The position numbers were made by a program, and so were the translations under genes. A DNA stretch of 6,950 bases from an uncultured Eubacteriales bacterium (lineage in GTDB: Bacteria; Bacillota; Clostridia; Oscillospirales; Acutalibacteraceae). Location of the stretch: NCBI GenBank assembly GCA_934501135.1, contig CAKSUE010000042.1:1-6950 (forward strand), written 5' to 3'. The notes under the pieces were generated by a model that saw nothing but the letters and a program-made list of their open reading frames with translations, was not told the origin of the DNA and searched no databases. Of the stretch, positions 6,454 through 6,950 are shown one piece after another (position 1 is the stretch's first letter; each line of letters starts with the position of its first letter).

Positions 6454-6482
6454 TCTTACGCAAACTAAAAAATAATTAGAAG

Positions 6483-6950
6483 CTATAATGATTTTGCTAT
6501 TTTTTGAACTTTTGGTATTAATGCATCAATTTTAGGGTTTTTATCTGTGTTATATAAGACAACTGTGTCAACTAATTTTGCGTTTAAAATAGTAAAGATC
6601 ATTTTTATCTGAGATATAATAATTTTAGGACCACGTTCATCGTCTGATCCACAGGTTAATAATAATACAGCCTTTTTCGCTTTTTCTATAGGGGGTTTTT
6701 TGTTTTGATAAAACCGAGCTGAAAAGTATCTTTGCATTCTATCAAAAATAGCTTTTAATGGTGCAGGCATTGATAAATTATATACAGGTGTTGCTATAAC
6801 TAGAAGATCAGTTGTTCTAAGATAATAATCAAAATTATCGAGGTCGTGGAATTTACAAGATTCTTTTGTTTTACATAATCCACAATCTATACAGGGGTGT
6901 ATGTTTTCTTTGTAAGAATCATTAAATGTAATTTCATAATCCTTTAATTC
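6483..6950 (-). CDS. NADPH-dependent FMN reductase / flavodoxin-family protein, C-terminal part (runs off the right edge)
   Basis: The open frame continues without a stop to the window edge, so 155 C-terminal residues are visible and the start is missing. In visible-fragment numbering, residues 20-32 hold a Cys cluster (CIDCGLCKTKESC: Cys20, Cys23, Cys26, Cys32). Next come the flavodoxin-fold strand and loop LLVIATPVYNLSMPAPLK (49-66) and FDRMQRYF. This layout (CxxCxxC then ATPVY-x-x-SMPA-x-LK-x-x-x-DR) is typical of FMN-dependent NAD(P)H oxidoreductases related to iron-sulfur flavoproteins such as Isf. Whether the cysteines bind a cluster here is not shown. The role is probably cytoplasmic quinone, metal or general redox reduction, with no identifiable substrate. 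An internal ATG at 6770 is not the start, since conserved family sequence continues upstream. It ends 97 bp before the pseudokinase start, with no convincing terminator between. Confidence 0.87.
   Translation of the reverse strand, partial: ELKDYEITFNDSYKENIHPCIDCGLCKTKESCKFHDLDNFDYYLRTTDLLVIATPVYNLSMPAPLKAIFDRMQRYFSARFYQNKKPPIEKAKKAVLLLTCGSDDERGPKIIISQIKMIFTILNAKLVDTVVLYNTDKNPKIDALIPKVQKIAKSL

Noticed and set aside
6483..6770. Short 95-codon gene starting at the ATG at 6770
   Set aside because: The frame stays open to the window edge and the upstream codons carry the conserved Cys cluster and ATPVY motif, so this is an internal Met of a longer gene.

Overview
This AT-rich window looks like chromosomal DNA of a low-GC Gram-positive bacterium of the class Clostridia, possibly the Ruminococcus/Oscillospiraceae group. 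That placement is an inference from strong AGGAGG-type ribosome binding sites, the AT-rich base composition, and a membrane PASTA protein built on a kinase family (KE-[YF]-FPS near the ATP lysine, GF-x-x-x-EQY activation segment) that I associate with those gut clostridia. I see no insertion sequence, phage gene, tRNA, rRNA or CRISPR array. No gene-free stretch exceeds 150 bp.

Layout from left to right. (1) Positions 1-207, minus strand: the first 69 codons of the translational GTPase TypA/BipA, cut by the window edge. (2) A long perfect hairpin terminator at 294-332. (3) 343-1881, minus: a secreted calpain-like (family C2) cysteine protease with signal peptide, helical/coiled-coil spacer and intact Gln/Cys/His/Asn active site. 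(4) 2037-3113, minus: LeuB, 3-isopropylmalate dehydrogenase. (5) 3160-3861, minus: a histidine-phosphatase-family protein, 46 bp upstream of leuB and probably in the same transcript. (6) A divergent promoter region at 3862-3976 with a small dyad that may be an operator. (7) 3977-4678, plus: an XRE-type repressor-like regulator with an unrecognised C-terminal domain. (8) A bidirectional hairpin terminator at 4697-4724. (9) 4754-6385, minus: a membrane protein with zinc ribbon, kinase-like domain, one transmembrane helix and two PASTA domains, whose catalytic motifs are destroyed, so a predicted pseudokinase. (10) 6483-6950, minus: the C-terminal 155 codons of a flavodoxin-fold FMN reductase-like protein with a Cys cluster, cut by the right edge.

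The genes do not form one pathway. The phosphatase and leuB look like a short operon facing away from the XRE gene, which may control both sides. The protease and the PASTA pseudokinase each appear to have their own promoter. The two most interesting items are the pseudokinase, which could sense cell-wall fragments and act as a scaffold rather than a phosphotransferase, and the exported calpain. For three genes (protease, leuB, XRE regulator) the longest open frame starts too early, and ribosome binding site spacing points to an internal ATG, which I have used.
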